Assembly: GCF_003818115.1 (NCBI RefSeq)
Contig: NZ_RPOI01000013.1
Span: forward strand, 1-32,777
Length of the DNA stretch: 32,777 bases
Direction: 5' to 3'
Origin: Citrobacter youngae
GTDB taxonomy: Bacteria > Pseudomonadota > Gammaproteobacteria > Enterobacterales > Enterobacteriaceae
Shown here: positions 22,232-32,769 of the stretch, piece by piece
How the letters are laid out: the number at the start of each line of letters is the position of its first letter
How positions within the stretch are numbered: position 1 is the stretch's first letter
Notes under the pieces: generated by a model
Databases searched by the model: none
What the model was told of the DNA's origin: nothing
Seen by the model: only the letters and a program-made list of their open reading frames with translations
Made by a program: the position numbers and the translations under genes

Positions 22232-23296
22232 ATGACCGAACTGAAGAACGATCGTTATCTGCGTGCGCTGCTGCGCCAGCCCGTTGATGTCACTCCGGTA
22301 TGGATGATGCGCCAGGCGGGCCGCTATCTACCGGAATATAAAGCCACGCGCGCCGAGGCGGGCGATTTTATGGCGCTGTGCAAAAATGCCGAGCTGGCCT
22401 GCGAAGTTACGCTGCAGCCGCTGCGTCGTTATAAGCTTGATGCCGCGATCCTCTTCTCCGATATCCTGACGATCCCGGATGCGATGGGGCTTGGGCTCTA
22501 TTTTGAAGCCGGAGAAGGCCCACGCTTTACCTCGCCGATTACCAGCAAGGCGGACGTCGACAAACTGCCGATCCCGGACCCGGAAGATGGGTTGGGTTAC
22601 GTGATGAATGCGGTGCGCACGATTCGCCGTGAACTGAAAGGCGAGGTGCCGCTGATCGGCTTCTCCGGTAGCCCGTGGACGCTGGCAACCTATATGGTTG
22701 AAGGCGGTAGCAGCAAGGCCTTCACCGTGATTAAAAAGATGATGTATGCCGACCCTAAAGCGCTGCATCTGCTGCTGGATAAGCTGGCGAAGAGCGTCAC
22801 GCTGTACCTGAACGCGCAGATCAAAGCGGGCGCGCAGTCGGTGATGATTTTCGATACCTGGGGCGGTGTTCTGACCGGTCGCGACTATCAGCAATTCTCC
22901 CTGTACTACATGCACAAAATCGTCGATGGCCTGCTACGCGAGAACGACGGTCGTCGCGTACCTGTGACCTTGTTTACCAAAGGCGGTGGTCAGTGGCTGG
23001 AAGCGATGGCGGAAACCGGCTGTGATGCGTTAGGTCTCGACTGGACCACTGACATTGCCGATGCGCGTCGTCGTGTAGGTCATAAAGTGGCGCTGCAGGG
23101 CAATATGGATCCATCCATGCTGTATGCGCCGCCAGCCCGCATCGAGGAAGAGGTGGCGACAATTCTGGCCGGATTCGGTCAGGGCGAAGGGCATGTCTTT
23201 AACCTGGGCCACGGCATTCATCAGGACGTCCCGCCAGAACATGCGGGTGTCTTTGTGGAGGCGGTACATCGGTTGTCCGAACAGTACCACCGCTAA
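22232..23296 (+). CDS. hemE: Uroporphyrinogen decarboxylase
   Basis: HemE removes four acetate carboxyl groups from uroporphyrinogen III to give coproporphyrinogen III in heme synthesis. The 354 residues match E. coli. The N-terminal substrate-binding motif [15 protein letters not shown] and the second signature [16 protein letters not shown] are present. The catalytic aspartate is probably in the [14 protein letters not shown] segment. TAAGGA precedes the ATG. The gene ends 9 bases before nfi, so hemE, nfi and possibly yjaG are co-transcribed. Confidence 0.98.
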   Translation: MTELKNDRYLRALLRQPVDVTPVWMMRQAGRYLPEYKATRAEAGDFMALCKNAELACEVTLQPLRRYKLDAAILFSDILTIPDAMGLGLYFEAGEGPRFTSPITSKADVDKLPIPDPEDGLGYVMNAVRTIRRELKGEVPLIGFSGSPWTLATYMVEGGSSKAFTVIKKMMYADPKALHLLLDKLAKSVTLYLNAQIKAGAQSVMIFDTWGGVLTGRDYQQFSLYYMHKIVDGLLRENDGRRVPVTLFTKGGGQWLEAMAETGCDALGLDWTTDIADARRRVGHKVALQGNMDPSMLYAPPARIEEEVATILAGFGQGEGHVFNLGHGIHQDVPPEHAGVFVEAVHRLSEQYHR

Positions 23297-23305
23297 GGAG
23301 TCATT

Positions 23306-23986
23306 ATGGATCTCGCGTCATTACGCGCGCAGCAGCTTGAACTGGCCTCTTCAGTGATCCGCGAGGATCGTCTGAAGAACGATCCGCCTGATCTGATCGG
23401 CGGGGCGGACGTTGGGTTTGAGCAGGGTGGCGAAGTGACGCGAGCCGCGATGGTCTTACTGAAGTATCCCACGCTTGAACTGGTTGAATACAAGGTGGCG
23501 CGTATCGCCACCACCATGCCCTACATTCCCGGTTTTCTCTCCTTTCGTGAAACCCCCGCGCTGATGGCCGCCTGGCAATTGCTCTCGCACAAGCCAGATC
23601 TGCTGTTCGTTGACGGGCACGGCATTTCGCACCCGCGTCGCCTGGGCGTAGCCAGTCATTTTGGCCTGCTGGTGGACGTCCCAACGATCGGTGTGGCGAA
23701 AAAACGGCTGTGTGGCAAGTTTGAACCGCTCGCTGCTGAACCCGGTGCGCTAGCGCCGTTGCTGGATAAAGGCGAACAGCTGGCATGGGTCTGGCGCAGC
23801 AAAGCGCGCTGTAACCCGTTGTTTATCTCTACGGGTCACCGCGTGAGTATGGACAGCGCACTGGCGTGGGTACAACGCTGTATGAACGGCTATCGTCTGC
23901 CGGAACCAACGCGCTGGGCAGATGCGGTGGCATCCGAACGCCCGGCTTTTACGCGGCTTGCAGCAAAAGCGCCCCATATCGGGTAA
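23306..23986 (+). CDS. nfi: Endonuclease V (deoxyinosine 3'-endonuclease)
   Basis: Endonuclease V nicks DNA one bond 3' of deoxyinosine and other deaminated bases, starting alternative excision repair. The 226-residue protein is close to the E. coli length. The metal-binding residues are in place: Asp35 in GGADVGF, Glu82 in [10 protein letters not shown] and Asp103 in [14 protein letters not shown]. The lesion-wedge segment PYIPGFLSF is intact, and [11 protein letters not shown] follows. AAGGAG precedes the ATG, 9 bases after hemE. The last three residues extend beyond the E. coli protein, a minor difference. Confidence 0.97.
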   Translation: MDLASLRAQQLELASSVIREDRLKNDPPDLIGGADVGFEQGGEVTRAAMVLLKYPTLELVEYKVARIATTMPYIPGFLSFRETPALMAAWQLLSHKPDLLFVDGHGISHPRRLGVASHFGLLVDVPTIGVAKKRLCGKFEPLAAEPGALAPLLDKGEQLAWVWRSKARCNPLFISTGHRVSMDSALAWVQRCMNGYRLPEPTRWADAVASERPAFTRLAAKAPHIG

Positions 23987-24019
23987 ACTGCGGCTAATTT
24001 CCGTATTTGAGAACTCATC

Positions 24020-24610
24020 ATGTTACAAAATCCGATTCACCTGCGTCTGGAGAAGCTGGAAAGCTGGCAGCACGTCACGTTTATGGCCTGTCTGTGCGAA
24101 CGCATGTACCCGAATTACGCCATGTTCTGCAAGCAAACTGAATTTGGCGATGGGCAGATTTACCGCCGAATTCTGGATTTGATTTGGGAAGCGCTGACGG
24201 TTAAAGACGCGAAAATCAATTTCGACAGCCAGCTGGAAAAGTTTGAAGAGGCCATTCCTTCTGCAGACGATTACGATCTGTACGGCGTTTATCCGGCGAT
24301 TGATGCCTGTGTGGCATTAAGCGAACTGATGCATTCACGTCTGAGTGGTGAAACGCTGGAACACGCTATTGAAGTCAGTAAGGCTTCAATTACCACAGTA
24401 GCGATGCTGGAAATGACGCAAGCTGGTCGCGAAATGACCGATGAAGAGCTCAAAGAAAACCCTGCCGTTGAGCAAGAATGGGATATTCAGTGGGAAATTT
24501 TCCGACTTTTAGCCGACTGTGAAGAACGCGATATTGAGCTGATAAAAGGGCTGCGTGCAGACCTGCGCGAGGCTGGCGAGAGCAATATTGGTATAAATTT
24601 TCAGCAATGA
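24020..24610 (+). CDS. yjaG: DUF416 family protein YjaG
   Basis: The 196-residue acidic helical protein matches YjaG of E. coli in length and position between nfi and hupA. Recognisable segments are LRLEKLESWQHVTFMACLCERMYPNY near the start (two short blocks) and LIKGLRADLREAGESNIGI near the end. I see no membrane segment or catalytic motif, and the function of the family is not established. Thirty-three bases separate it from nfi. Confidence 0.93.
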   Translation: MLQNPIHLRLEKLESWQHVTFMACLCERMYPNYAMFCKQTEFGDGQIYRRILDLIWEALTVKDAKINFDSQLEKFEEAIPSADDYDLYGVYPAIDACVALSELMHSRLSGETLEHAIEVSKASITTVAMLEMTQAGREMTDEELKENPAVEQEWDIQWEIFRLLADCEERDIELIKGLRADLREAGESNIGINFQQ

Positions 24611-24796
24611 CACCACAAAACGTGATTTAACGCCTGATTTGTCGTGCCTGAAGGCTTCCCATCCGCCCCCGGTCTGGTCTACATTTGGGGGGCGAAAAAA
24701 AGTGGCTATCGGTGCGTGTATGCAGGAGAGTGCTTTTCTGGCATTTCCGTCGCACTCGATGCTTAGCAAGCGATAAACACATTGTAAGGATAACTT
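24611..24796 (+). promoter_or_regulatory. hupA upstream region
   Basis: This 186-base gap before hupA should hold its promoter or promoters. I see no hexamer pair good enough to name. The Shine-Dalgarno taaggata lies directly before the ATG. Confidence 0.4.
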
Positions 24797-25069
24797 ATGA
24801 ACAAGACTCAACTGATTGATGTAATTGCAGACAAAGCAGAACTGTCTAAAACACAGGCTAAAGCTGCTCTAGAATCCACTCTGGCTGCTATTACTGAGTC
24901 TCTGAAAGAAGGCGATGCTGTACAACTGGTTGGTTTCGGTACCTTCAAAGTGAACCACCGTGCTGAGCGCACTGGCCGCAACCCGCAGACCGGTAAAGAA
25001 ATCAAAATTGCCGCAGCTAACGTACCGGCATTTGTTTCTGGTAAAGCACTGAAAGACGCGGTTAAGTAA
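24797..25069 (+). CDS. hupA: DNA-binding protein HU-alpha
   Basis: HU is the abundant nucleoid protein that bends DNA and stabilises supercoils; the alpha subunit forms homodimers or pairs with HU-beta. The 90-residue sequence [20 protein letters not shown] to [10 protein letters not shown] is that of enterobacterial HU-alpha. The DNA-binding arms contain [14 protein letters not shown], with the intercalating proline. The gene has TAAGGA before the start and its own terminator about 27 bases after the stop. Confidence 0.99.
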   Translation: MNKTQLIDVIADKAELSKTQAKAALESTLAAITESLKEGDAVQLVGFGTFKVNHRAERTGRNPQTGKEIKIAAANVPAFVSGKALKDAVK

Positions 25070-25074
25070 TTCGC

Positions 25075-25773
25075 GTGGCAGTGAACAGTTTTAACGAAGG
25101 GGCGGTTTCGCCCCTTTTGTCCATCTGGCGTCATACGCTTTGGCTTTCAGGTGTTCTGTTACTGTCTGCCTGCGGTAGCCATTCTGAGCTTCCTCCGTTC
25201 ACGGCCAGCGGCTATGTTGGCGATCAGGGGGCGGTACGCATTTGGCGTAAAGACTCCGGTGACGATGTTCACTTGCTCTCGGTATTTAGTCCGTGGCGAA
25301 AAGGCGAAACCACTACCAGTGAATACCGCTGGCAGGGTGATTCGCTCTCTCTCATAGAACTCAACGTTTACAGTAAACCGGCTGAACATGTCCGTATACG
25401 CTTTGATGACCGGGGCGAACTGAGCTTCATGCAGCGTGAAGTCGATGGGCAAAAGCAGCAGCTTTCCAGCGATCAAATCGCGCTTTACCGCTATCGCGCC
25501 GATCAAATTCGCCAGACCAGCGATGCGCTGCGTCAGGGACGGGTGATATTGCGTCAGGGACGTTGGCATGCGGATAACACGGTCACAACCTGTGAAGGTG
25601 AAACGCTGAAGCCAGACCTGGAGTCGTGGGCGATAAACCATATCGAGCGCCGCCAGAAACATTCATCCGTAGAGGTGAGTGTGGCATGGCTGGAAGCGCC
25701 CGAAGGGTCGCAGATACTGCTAGTCGCCAATGAAGATTTTTGTCACTGGCAGCCTACAGCCAAAACTTTCTGA
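25075..25773 (+). CDS. yjaH: DUF1481 lipoprotein YjaH
   Basis: This is a predicted outer-membrane or periplasmic lipoprotein of unknown function. A hydrophobic stretch, TLWLSGVLLLSA, ends in the lipobox LSAC with Cys33 as the lipidation site, followed by a 200-residue soluble domain with SEYRWQGDSLSLIELNVYS. The length, 232 residues from GTG at 25075, resembles E. coli YjaH (DUF1481). The start is uncertain: 25075 and 25081 are both GTG, neither has a clear ribosome site, and the hupA terminator lies inside the first codons. A TTG at 25117 would still leave an export signal. Confidence 0.85.
   Translation: MAVNSFNEGAVSPLLSIWRHTLWLSGVLLLSACGSHSELPPFTASGYVGDQGAVRIWRKDSGDDVHLLSVFSPWRKGETTTSEYRWQGDSLSLIELNVYSKPAEHVRIRFDDRGELSFMQREVDGQKQQLSSDQIALYRYRADQIRQTSDALRQGRVILRQGRWHADNTVTTCEGETLKPDLESWAINHIERRQKHSSVEVSVAWLEAPEGSQILLVANEDFCHWQPTAKTF
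25097..25120 (+). terminator. hupA terminator inside the yjaH 5' end
   Basis: aaggggcg (25097-25104) and cgcccctt (25109-25116) make a perfect 8-base stem with a GTTT loop, then T's. It falls within the first 15 codons of the yjaH frame as usually read. Confidence 0.85.
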
Positions 25774-25796
25774 AAACCTGAAGACAGGTAGTCAGC

Positions 25797-25831
25797 AGGC
25801 CTGAACCGTATGGCGTCATCAGGCATCACGT
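25797..25831. repeat. REP-like sequence between convergent yjaH and zraP
   Basis: caggcctgaaccgtatggcgtcatcaggcat has the gcctga...tcaggc ends and the TGGCGTCATCAGGC core of REP elements. It lies between two converging genes, where it may also protect 3' ends. Identification is by eye. Confidence 0.35.
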
Positions 25832-25834
25832 CTT

Positions 25835-26278
25835 TTACCAGTGCCCCATTCCCATATGGCCGCCGCCGCGATGGTTACCGCCACCGCCGCATCCGCCGTA
25901 GCCCATTCCCGCGCCACGTGGCACGCCAGCCTGCGCCATGGCGACATCGCGTTTAACACGCTGCTCGTCCAGCGACTGATTCAACGACTCCATCTCTTTT
26001 GCTACCGCATTAATTTTTGCAGTATCTGGTGAACTGGCTGTTAGCAACGCATTGTATTCGTAGCGTTTAGATGTCAGTTGTTGCCGTAAGGCGCTGGTCT
26101 GCGCGTAGTAATCATCATAGATTTTCTGTGCGGCAGCCTGCTGCTCAGCGGTCATTGGGGTACCGCCCCGTAGCTGCATTCCATCACCATATCCCCAGTG
26201 ATTCTGCGCCAGTACCGGGGTGGAGCCCAGTGCGATAAGAGAAAGTGCAATCAGTGCCAGTTTGTTGTTCCGTTTCAT
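25835..26278 (-). CDS. zraP: Zinc-responsive periplasmic chaperone ZraP
   Basis: ZraP is a periplasmic, zinc-binding chaperone of the Spy/CpxP-like group; it is also the repressor partner of the ZraSR system in E. coli and Salmonella. The 147 residues begin with a signal peptide (MKRNNKLALIALSLIALGS, cleaved around residue 25 after VLA). The helical core contains LTSKRYEYNALL and MESLNQSLDEQRVKRDVAMAQ (core residues 68-115). The tail is rich in Gly, His and Met with one Cys (GYGGCGGGGNHRGGGHMG), the likely metal site. It is transcribed divergently from zraSR from a sigma-54 promoter. Confidence 0.96.
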   Translation of the reverse strand: MKRNNKLALIALSLIALGSTPVLAQNHWGYGDGMQLRGGTPMTAEQQAAAQKIYDDYYAQTSALRQQLTSKRYEYNALLTASSPDTAKINAVAKEMESLNQSLDEQRVKRDVAMAQAGVPRGAGMGYGGCGGGGNHRGGGHMGMGHW

Positions 26279-26314
26279 CGTTCGTTCTCCTGTTGGTTAG
26301 CTTACATTCTCTTT

Positions 26315-26330
26315 TGCATCTTCCGTGCCA
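26315..26330 (-). promoter_or_regulatory. Sigma-54 promoter of zraP
   Basis: Read on the minus strand, TGGCACG-GAAG-ATGCA matches the sigma-54 consensus TGGCACG-N4-TTGCA at all but one position. It lies about 37 bases upstream of the zraP ATG, with transcription starting near 26305. Confidence 0.88.
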
Positions 26331-26383
26331 AAGCGTTGATCCCTGCCCTGCGGGCGTTGTGCGCGTCGTCTTTGCAGGGAAAC

Positions 26384-26400
26384 GAGTAAAAATGACTCGC
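26384..26400. promoter_or_regulatory. ZraR binding box 1 (zraP side)
   Basis: GAGTAAAAATGACTCGC is, from memory, the published ZraR box; it has short dyad arms cgagt/actcg. Its centre is about 87 bases upstream of the expected zraP start, a normal distance for a sigma-54 activator. Confidence 0.85.
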
Positions 26401-26412
26401 CAGAACGCGCCA

Positions 26413-26429
26413 GCGAGTCATTTTTACCC
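26413..26429. promoter_or_regulatory. ZraR binding box 2 (zraS side)
   Basis: GCGAGTCATTTTTACCC is the reverse complement of box 1 with one mismatch (16 of 17). Its centre is about 85 bases upstream of the expected zraS start point, mirroring box 1. Confidence 0.85.
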
Positions 26430-26479
26430 GGTACTTTCAGCTGTTTGTGTCTGAGGGCAGGGTTATCAGGGGGAAAAAA

Positions 26480-26495
26480 TGGCATGATTTCTGCT
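26480..26495 (+). promoter_or_regulatory. Sigma-54 promoter of zraSR
   Basis: TGGCATG-ATTT-CTGCT keeps the essential GG and GC of the sigma-54 -24/-12 elements, with weaker flanks than the zraP promoter. The start point would be near 26506, some 37 bases before the zraS ATG. Confidence 0.75.
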
Positions 26496-26542
26496 GTATA
26501 CCTGCAACGATGAAAGGAACAAGCGGGGTGAAGGGAGAGCGT

Positions 26543-27928
26543 ATGCGTCTTTATAAGGATACGGTGGCAAAGTGGTTGAGCCGACTCTTGCTGGCGGCAA
26601 TCCTGATTTTGGTTGGCTGGTTTTCGATTATGACTATTCGGGACTATGGGCGGGAAAGTGGCGCCGCGCGGCAAACGCTACTGGAAAAAGGCAGTGTGCT
26701 CATTCGCGCTCTGGAATCTGGTACGCGTGTAGGCATGGGGATGCGCATGCATCATGCTCAACAGCAGACGCTGCTGGAACAAATGGCCGTACAGCCGGGC
26801 GTATTATGGTTTGCCGTTGTGGATGAGCATGGCGTCATTATGACTCACAGCAATTCGGCGATGGTCGGTAAAACGCTCTATTCTCCGGATGTCCTGCGGC
26901 AGCTTAATCCCGGAGAACAAGAAAGCTGGCGGAATATTGAAATTCCAGCAAGGGATGGTGAAAAAACGCCGGCCCTGGAAATTTATCGCCAGTTTCAGCC
27001 GATGTATGGTCCAGGACGCCACGGCATGGCGCGCTGTGCCAGTAATGACGGGCAGCTTATCACCCCAGCACAAACCATATTTATCGCCTTTGATGCCAGC
27101 GATCTGGCGGCGACCCAGACAAGAGAGTGGCGTAACACGTTGATTGTCCTCTCTGCGCTGGCGGCTGTACTACTGGCAACTGTACTTACGTTTTTCTGGT
27201 ATCAGCGCTATCAGCGTTCGTACAAGGAATTGCAGGATGCGATGAAGCGGAAAGAAAAACTGCTGGCGCTCGGACACCTGGCGGCCGGCGTCGCACATGA
27301 AATTCGCAATCCGCTGTCTTCCATCAAAGGTCTGGCAAAGTATTTTGCCGAACGAACCCCGCCGGGTGGCGAGTCGCATGAGCTGGCACAGGTGATGGCG
27401 AAAGAAGCGGACCGTTTAAATCGGGTGGTGAGCGAGTTGCTGGAGCTGGTGAAGCCAGCGCATCTGACGCTGCAACAGGTGGATCTCAACGAGGTCATCA
27501 CCCACTCATTGCATCTGGTAAGCCAGGATGCTCAAAGTCGGGAGATTCAATTACGGTTTACGATAAATCCTGCACTACCAACCATTCAGGCCGATCCTGA
27601 CCGGCTAACGCAGGTCCTGCTGAATCTGTATCTGAACGCCATTCATGCGATTGGCCACCAGGGCACGATTACGGTTGAAGCGAGTGAATGCAGCGCTGAG
27701 CGCGTTAAAATTGTGGTTACCGATAGCGGGAAGGGAATTGCAGCGGAACAGCTGGAGGCCATTTTTACGCCTTACTTTACAACCAAAGCTGACGGAACCG
27801 GCCTCGGGCTGGCGGTAGTGCAGAACATTATCGAACAGCATGGTGGCACCATTCAGGTGGCAAGCGTTGAGGGCAAAGGTGCGACCTTTACTCTTTGGCT
27901 GCCGACCAAAGCGAAACAACAGGATTAA
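26543..27928 (+). CDS. zraS: Sensor histidine kinase ZraS
   Basis: ZraS is the membrane kinase of the zinc and envelope-stress system; it autophosphorylates and phosphorylates ZraR. I chose the ATG at 26543 (MRLYKDTVAKWLSR, 461 residues, E. coli 465) because it has the site AAGGGAGAG. The longer frame starting at 26447 runs across the sigma-54 promoter and cannot be translated from that transcript. Membrane segments lie at about residues 12-32 and 199-219, enclosing a periplasmic sensor domain. The phosphorylated His252 is in GVAHEIRNPLSSIKGL, and the ATPase boxes are NLYLNAIHAIG, VTDSGKGI and GTGLGLAVV. Confidence 0.96.
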   Translation: MRLYKDTVAKWLSRLLLAAILILVGWFSIMTIRDYGRESGAARQTLLEKGSVLIRALESGTRVGMGMRMHHAQQQTLLEQMAVQPGVLWFAVVDEHGVIMTHSNSAMVGKTLYSPDVLRQLNPGEQESWRNIEIPARDGEKTPALEIYRQFQPMYGPGRHGMARCASNDGQLITPAQTIFIAFDASDLAATQTREWRNTLIVLSALAAVLLATVLTFFWYQRYQRSYKELQDAMKRKEKLLALGHLAAGVAHEIRNPLSSIKGLAKYFAERTPPGGESHELAQVMAKEADRLNRVVSELLELVKPAHLTLQQVDLNEVITHSLHLVSQDAQSREIQLRFTINPALPTIQADPDRLTQVLLNLYLNAIHAIGHQGTITVEASECSAERVKIVVTDSGKGIAAEQLEAIFTPYFTTKADGTGLGLAVVQNIIEQHGGTIQVASVEGKGATFTLWLPTKAKQQD

Positions 27929-27933
27929 CAAGG

Positions 27934-29259
27934 ATGACGCGCGGAAAAATCAATATTCTGGTAGTAGATGACGATATCAGCCACTGCACTATTTTACAGG
28001 CGCTGCTGCGCGGCTGGGGTTATGAGGTCGCGCTGGCCTATAGCGGGCGAGCGGCGCTGGAACAGGTGCGCGAACGCGTATTTGATTTAGTGCTGTGTGA
28101 TGTACGCATGGCGGAGATGGACGGCATCGCAACGCTGAAAGAGATTAAAGCGCTGAATCCGGCGATTCCGGTCTTGATCATGACGGCGTTCTCCAGCGTA
28201 GAGACCGCCGTTGAGGCGCTTAAAACCGGGGCGCTGGACTATTTAATCAAGCCGCTGGATTTTGACCGTCTGCAGGAGACGCTGGAAAAGGCGCTGGCGC
28301 ATACGCGGGAAATGGGCGCCGAACTGCCATCGGCGTCGGCGGTACAGTTTGGCATGATTGGCAGCAGTCCGGCGATGCAGAAGTTGCTTAATGAAATCGC
28401 GATGGTTGCGCCCTCAGATGCGACAGTGCTCATTCACGGAGACTCCGGCACGGGGAAAGAGTTGGTGGCCCGGGCGCTGCATGCCAGCAGCGCCCGTCGC
28501 GATAAGCCGCTGGTGACGCTCAACTGCGCGGCGCTTAATGAATCGCTGCTGGAGTCCGAGCTGTTTGGTCACGAGAAAGGGGCGTTTACCGGGGCGGATA
28601 AACGACGGGAAGGGCGCTTTGTGGAAGCCGATGGTGGCACGTTATTTCTTGATGAAATTGGCGATATCTCACCGCTGATGCAGGTGCGTTTGCTGCGGGC
28701 TATCCAGGAGCGAGAAGTACAGCGGGTTGGCAGCAACCAGACTATTGCGGTTGATGTCCGGCTGATCGCCGCCACGCATCGAGATCTGGCGGAGGAAGTC
28801 AGTGCCGGGCGCTTTCGCCAGGATCTCTACTATCGCCTGAACGTCGTCACCATCGAAATGCCAGCATTGCGCCAGCGCCGGGAAGATATTCCGCTGTTAG
28901 CCGAACATTTTCTCCAGCGTTTTGCCGCGCGTAACCGTAAAGTGGTGAAAGGCTTTACGCCGCAGGCGATGGATCTGCTGATCCACTATGACTGGCCGGG
29001 CAATATTCGTGAGTTGGAAAATGCGATTGAGCGCTCGGTGGTGCTGCTGACGGGGGAATATATTTCCGAACGTGAACTGCCGATGGCGATTGCCGCGACG
29101 CCGATAAAAACGGAATTCAGTGGCGAGATCCAACCGCTGGTGGATGTCGAAAAGGAGGTGATTCTGGCGGCGCTTGAAAAAACGGGCGGCAATAAAACGG
29201 AAGCCGCCCGTCAGTTAGGCATTACGCGTAAAACGCTGCTGGCGAAAATTTCGCGTTAG
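27934..29259 (+). CDS. zraR: Sigma-54-dependent response regulator ZraR
   Basis: ZraR activates zraP and zraSR, and other genes in E. coli, with sigma-54 RNA polymerase. The ATG at 27934 gives 441 residues, equal to E. coli; five bases separate it from zraS. The receiver domain has the acidic pocket VDDD and phospho-acceptor Asp56 (LVLCDVRM). The central AAA+ domain has Walker A GDSGTGKE, the sigma-54 contact loop GAFTGA and [10 protein letters not shown]. The C-terminal Fis-type helix-turn-helix ends at [20 protein letters not shown]. Its stop overlaps the purD stop by four bases on opposite strands. Confidence 0.98.
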   Translation: MTRGKINILVVDDDISHCTILQALLRGWGYEVALAYSGRAALEQVRERVFDLVLCDVRMAEMDGIATLKEIKALNPAIPVLIMTAFSSVETAVEALKTGALDYLIKPLDFDRLQETLEKALAHTREMGAELPSASAVQFGMIGSSPAMQKLLNEIAMVAPSDATVLIHGDSGTGKELVARALHASSARRDKPLVTLNCAALNESLLESELFGHEKGAFTGADKRREGRFVEADGGTLFLDEIGDISPLMQVRLLRAIQEREVQRVGSNQTIAVDVRLIAATHRDLAEEVSAGRFRQDLYYRLNVVTIEMPALRQRREDIPLLAEHFLQRFAARNRKVVKGFTPQAMDLLIHYDWPGNIRELENAIERSVVLLTGEYISERELPMAIAATPIKTEFSGEIQPLVDVEKEVILAALEKTGGNKTEAARQLGITRKTLLAKISR

Positions 29260-30545
29260 CGTTGCTCGCGTTCAATGGCGCGCCAGCCGATGTCGTTACG
29301 GCTGAAGCTGCCATCCCAGCGGATGTCGGTCATCAGGGCGTAAGCGCGTTTCTGCGCTTCAGCCACGGTGTTACCCAGCGCGGTGGCGCACAGCACGCGA
29401 CCACCGTTGGTCAGCACGCGATCGTCTGCAGACAGTTTGGTGCCCGCGTGGAACACTTTACCGTCAGCGACGTCTTCCAGCGGCAGACCGTGGATCTCAT
29501 CGCCGGTATTGTAATTACCCGGATAACCTCCGGCGGCAATGACCACACCCAGCGAGGCGCGTTCGTCCCACTCGGAGGTTTTTTCATCCAGCTTGCCGTC
29601 ACAGGCGGCGAGGCACAGCTCCACCAGATCGGACTTCATGCGCAGCATGATCGGCTGGGTTTCCGGATCGCCGAAGCGGCAGTTAAACTCGATAACCTTT
29701 GGGTTGCCCTGCTTATCGATCATCAGACCCGCATACAGGAAACCGGTGTAGGTGTTCCCTTCCGCCGCCATGCCTTTTACGGTTGGCCAGATGATGCGTT
29801 CCATGGTGCGCTGGTGGACTTCATCGGTTACCACCGGCGCCGGGGAGTAAGCGCCCATCCCGCCGGTGTTCGGGCCGGTATCGCCGTTGCCTACGCGTTT
29901 GTGGTCCTGGCTGGTGGCCATCGGCAGCACGTGCTCGCCGTCGACCATCACAATAAAGCTCGCTTCTTCGCCGTCGAGGAACTCTTCGATAACGATGCGG
30001 TGGCCCGCGTCGCCAAACGCGTTGCCGGCCAGCATGTCATGAACCGCGGCTTCGGCTTCCTCCAGCGTCATCGCCACGATAACGCCTTTCCCGGCAGCCA
30101 GACCGTCAGCTTTGATAACGATCGGCGCGCCTTTCTCGCGCAGGTATGCCAGCGCAGGTTCGATTTCGGTGAAGTTCTGGTACTCCGCCGTTGGGATGTT
30201 ATGACGCGCGAGGAAATCTTTGGTGAAGGCTTTGGAGCCTTCCAGCTGCGCGGCACCTTCCGTTGGGCCGAAGATTTTCAGACCGGCGGCGCGGAATGCA
30301 TCAACCACGCCAATCACCAGCGGCGCTTCCGGGCCAACAATGGTCAGATCGATCTTCTCGTTCTGGGCAAAGTCCAGCAGAGCCGGGATATCGGTTACGC
30401 CGATGGCCACGTTTTGCAACGCGGGCTCCAGTGCGGTACCGGCGTTACCCGGTGCGACAAAAACGGTATCAACCAGCGGGGACTGCGCGGCTTTCCAGGC
30501 CAGCGCGTGTTCGCGCCCGCCGTTGCCAATCACTAATACTTTCAT
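29256..30545 (-). CDS. purD: Phosphoribosylamine-glycine ligase (GAR synthetase)
   Basis: PurD joins phosphoribosylamine and glycine with ATP in the second step of purine synthesis. The 429-residue ATP-grasp protein opens with MKVLVIGNGGREHALAW. The family signature RFGDPETQPIMLRM and the ATP-binding segment IKADGLAAGKGV are present. It is the second gene of the purHD operon, 15 bases after purH, and its 3' end converges with zraR (four shared bases, ttag). No separate terminator is visible between the two convergent genes. Confidence 0.98.
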   Translation of the reverse strand: MKVLVIGNGGREHALAWKAAQSPLVDTVFVAPGNAGTALEPALQNVAIGVTDIPALLDFAQNEKIDLTIVGPEAPLVIGVVDAFRAAGLKIFGPTEGAAQLEGSKAFTKDFLARHNIPTAEYQNFTEIEPALAYLREKGAPIVIKADGLAAGKGVIVAMTLEEAEAAVHDMLAGNAFGDAGHRIVIEEFLDGEEASFIVMVDGEHVLPMATSQDHKRVGNGDTGPNTGGMGAYSPAPVVTDEVHQRTMERIIWPTVKGMAAEGNTYTGFLYAGLMIDKQGNPKVIEFNCRFGDPETQPIMLRMKSDLVELCLAACDGKLDEKTSEWDERASLGVVIAAGGYPGNYNTGDEIHGLPLEDVADGKVFHAGTKLSADDRVLTNGGRVLCATALGNTVAEAQKRAYALMTDIRWDGSFSRNDIGWRAIEREQR

Positions 30546-30560
30546 CGTCTGCTCCGTGGA

Positions 30561-32150
<1,590 letters not shown>

Positions 32151-32251
32151 GGTAAATCCCCTGGATTTGACTATTACAGAGAGCGTTAGGTGAATTCTTG
32201 GCTAAAAACTCAGCTAACGCCCCTTACGGGGCATCCTTGTTGTGCGGTGGC

Positions 32252-32273
32252 ATTGTAACGAAAACGTTTGCGC
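32252..32273 (-). promoter_or_regulatory. PurR operator and -10 of the purHD promoter
   Basis: ACGAAAACGTTTGCGC (32258-32273) matches the PurR consensus ACGCAAACGTTTGCGT with only end mismatches. A minus-strand -10 TACAAT (plus 32252-32257) abuts it, so the repressor with hypoxanthine or guanine bound would sit between -35 and -10. No good -35 is visible. Confidence 0.88.
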
Positions 32274-32454
32274 AACGCTCGCGAATTTTTAATTTTCGAT
32301 TTTGCCCCTCGTTTCGAGCGCTGAAGATCGTACATATACAGAAAGGATCGCAGAAGTAATGGGTGAGTTTGTGGATAACTCTGTGCGTAAATAGGTATAA
32401 GGCGGGGTTTTGCTGTGGAATGCAGCAGTCAGTCATTTTTCTGTCATTTAAGGG

Positions 32455-32482
32455 TTGCGGGCTGAGGGAAACTCCCTATAAT
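32455..32482 (+). promoter_or_regulatory. rrn P1 promoter
   Basis: TTGCGG (32455-32460), a 16-base spacer and TATAAT (32477-32482) are followed by the G+C-rich discriminator gcgcctcc typical of stringently controlled rRNA promoters. The AT-rich segment at 32431-32450 is the likely UP element, with probable Fis sites upstream. Confidence 0.93.
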
Positions 32483-32563
32483 GCGCCTCCATCGACACGG
32501 CGGATGTGAATCACTTCACACAAACAGCCGGGCCGGTTGAAGAGAAAAACCTGAAAATGAGGG

Positions 32564-32591
32564 TTGACTCTGAAAGAGGAAAGCGTAATAT
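32564..32591 (+). promoter_or_regulatory. rrn P2 promoter
   Basis: TTGACT (32564-32569) and TAATAT (32586-32591) with a 16-base spacer lie about 109 bases after P1, the spacing seen in E. coli rrn operons. Confidence 0.9.
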
Positions 32592-32601
32592 ACGCCACCT
32601 C

Positions 32602-32769
32602 GCGACAGAGCGCTAAAGCGCGTCGCAACTGCTCTTTAACAATTTATCAGACAATCTGTGTGGGCACTCGAAGATACGGATTCTTAACGTCGCAAGACGA
32701 AAAATGAATACCAAGTCTCTGAGTGAACACGTAATTCATTACGAAGTTTAATTCACGAGCATCAAACTT
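32602..32769 (+). promoter_or_regulatory. rrn leader with boxB and boxA antitermination sites
   Basis: BoxB is the hairpin gcgac...gcgct aa agcgc gtcgc (32602-32626), and boxA is TGCTCTTTAACA (32630-32641), where NusB-S10 loads. The rest is the 5' half of the RNase III stem before 16S rRNA. Confidence 0.9.

Noticed and set aside
26447..26542. Upstream extension of ZraS by 32 residues
   Set aside because: It crosses the sigma-54 promoter, whose start point is about 26506, and lacks similarity to ZraS; the ATG at 26543 has a good ribosome site.
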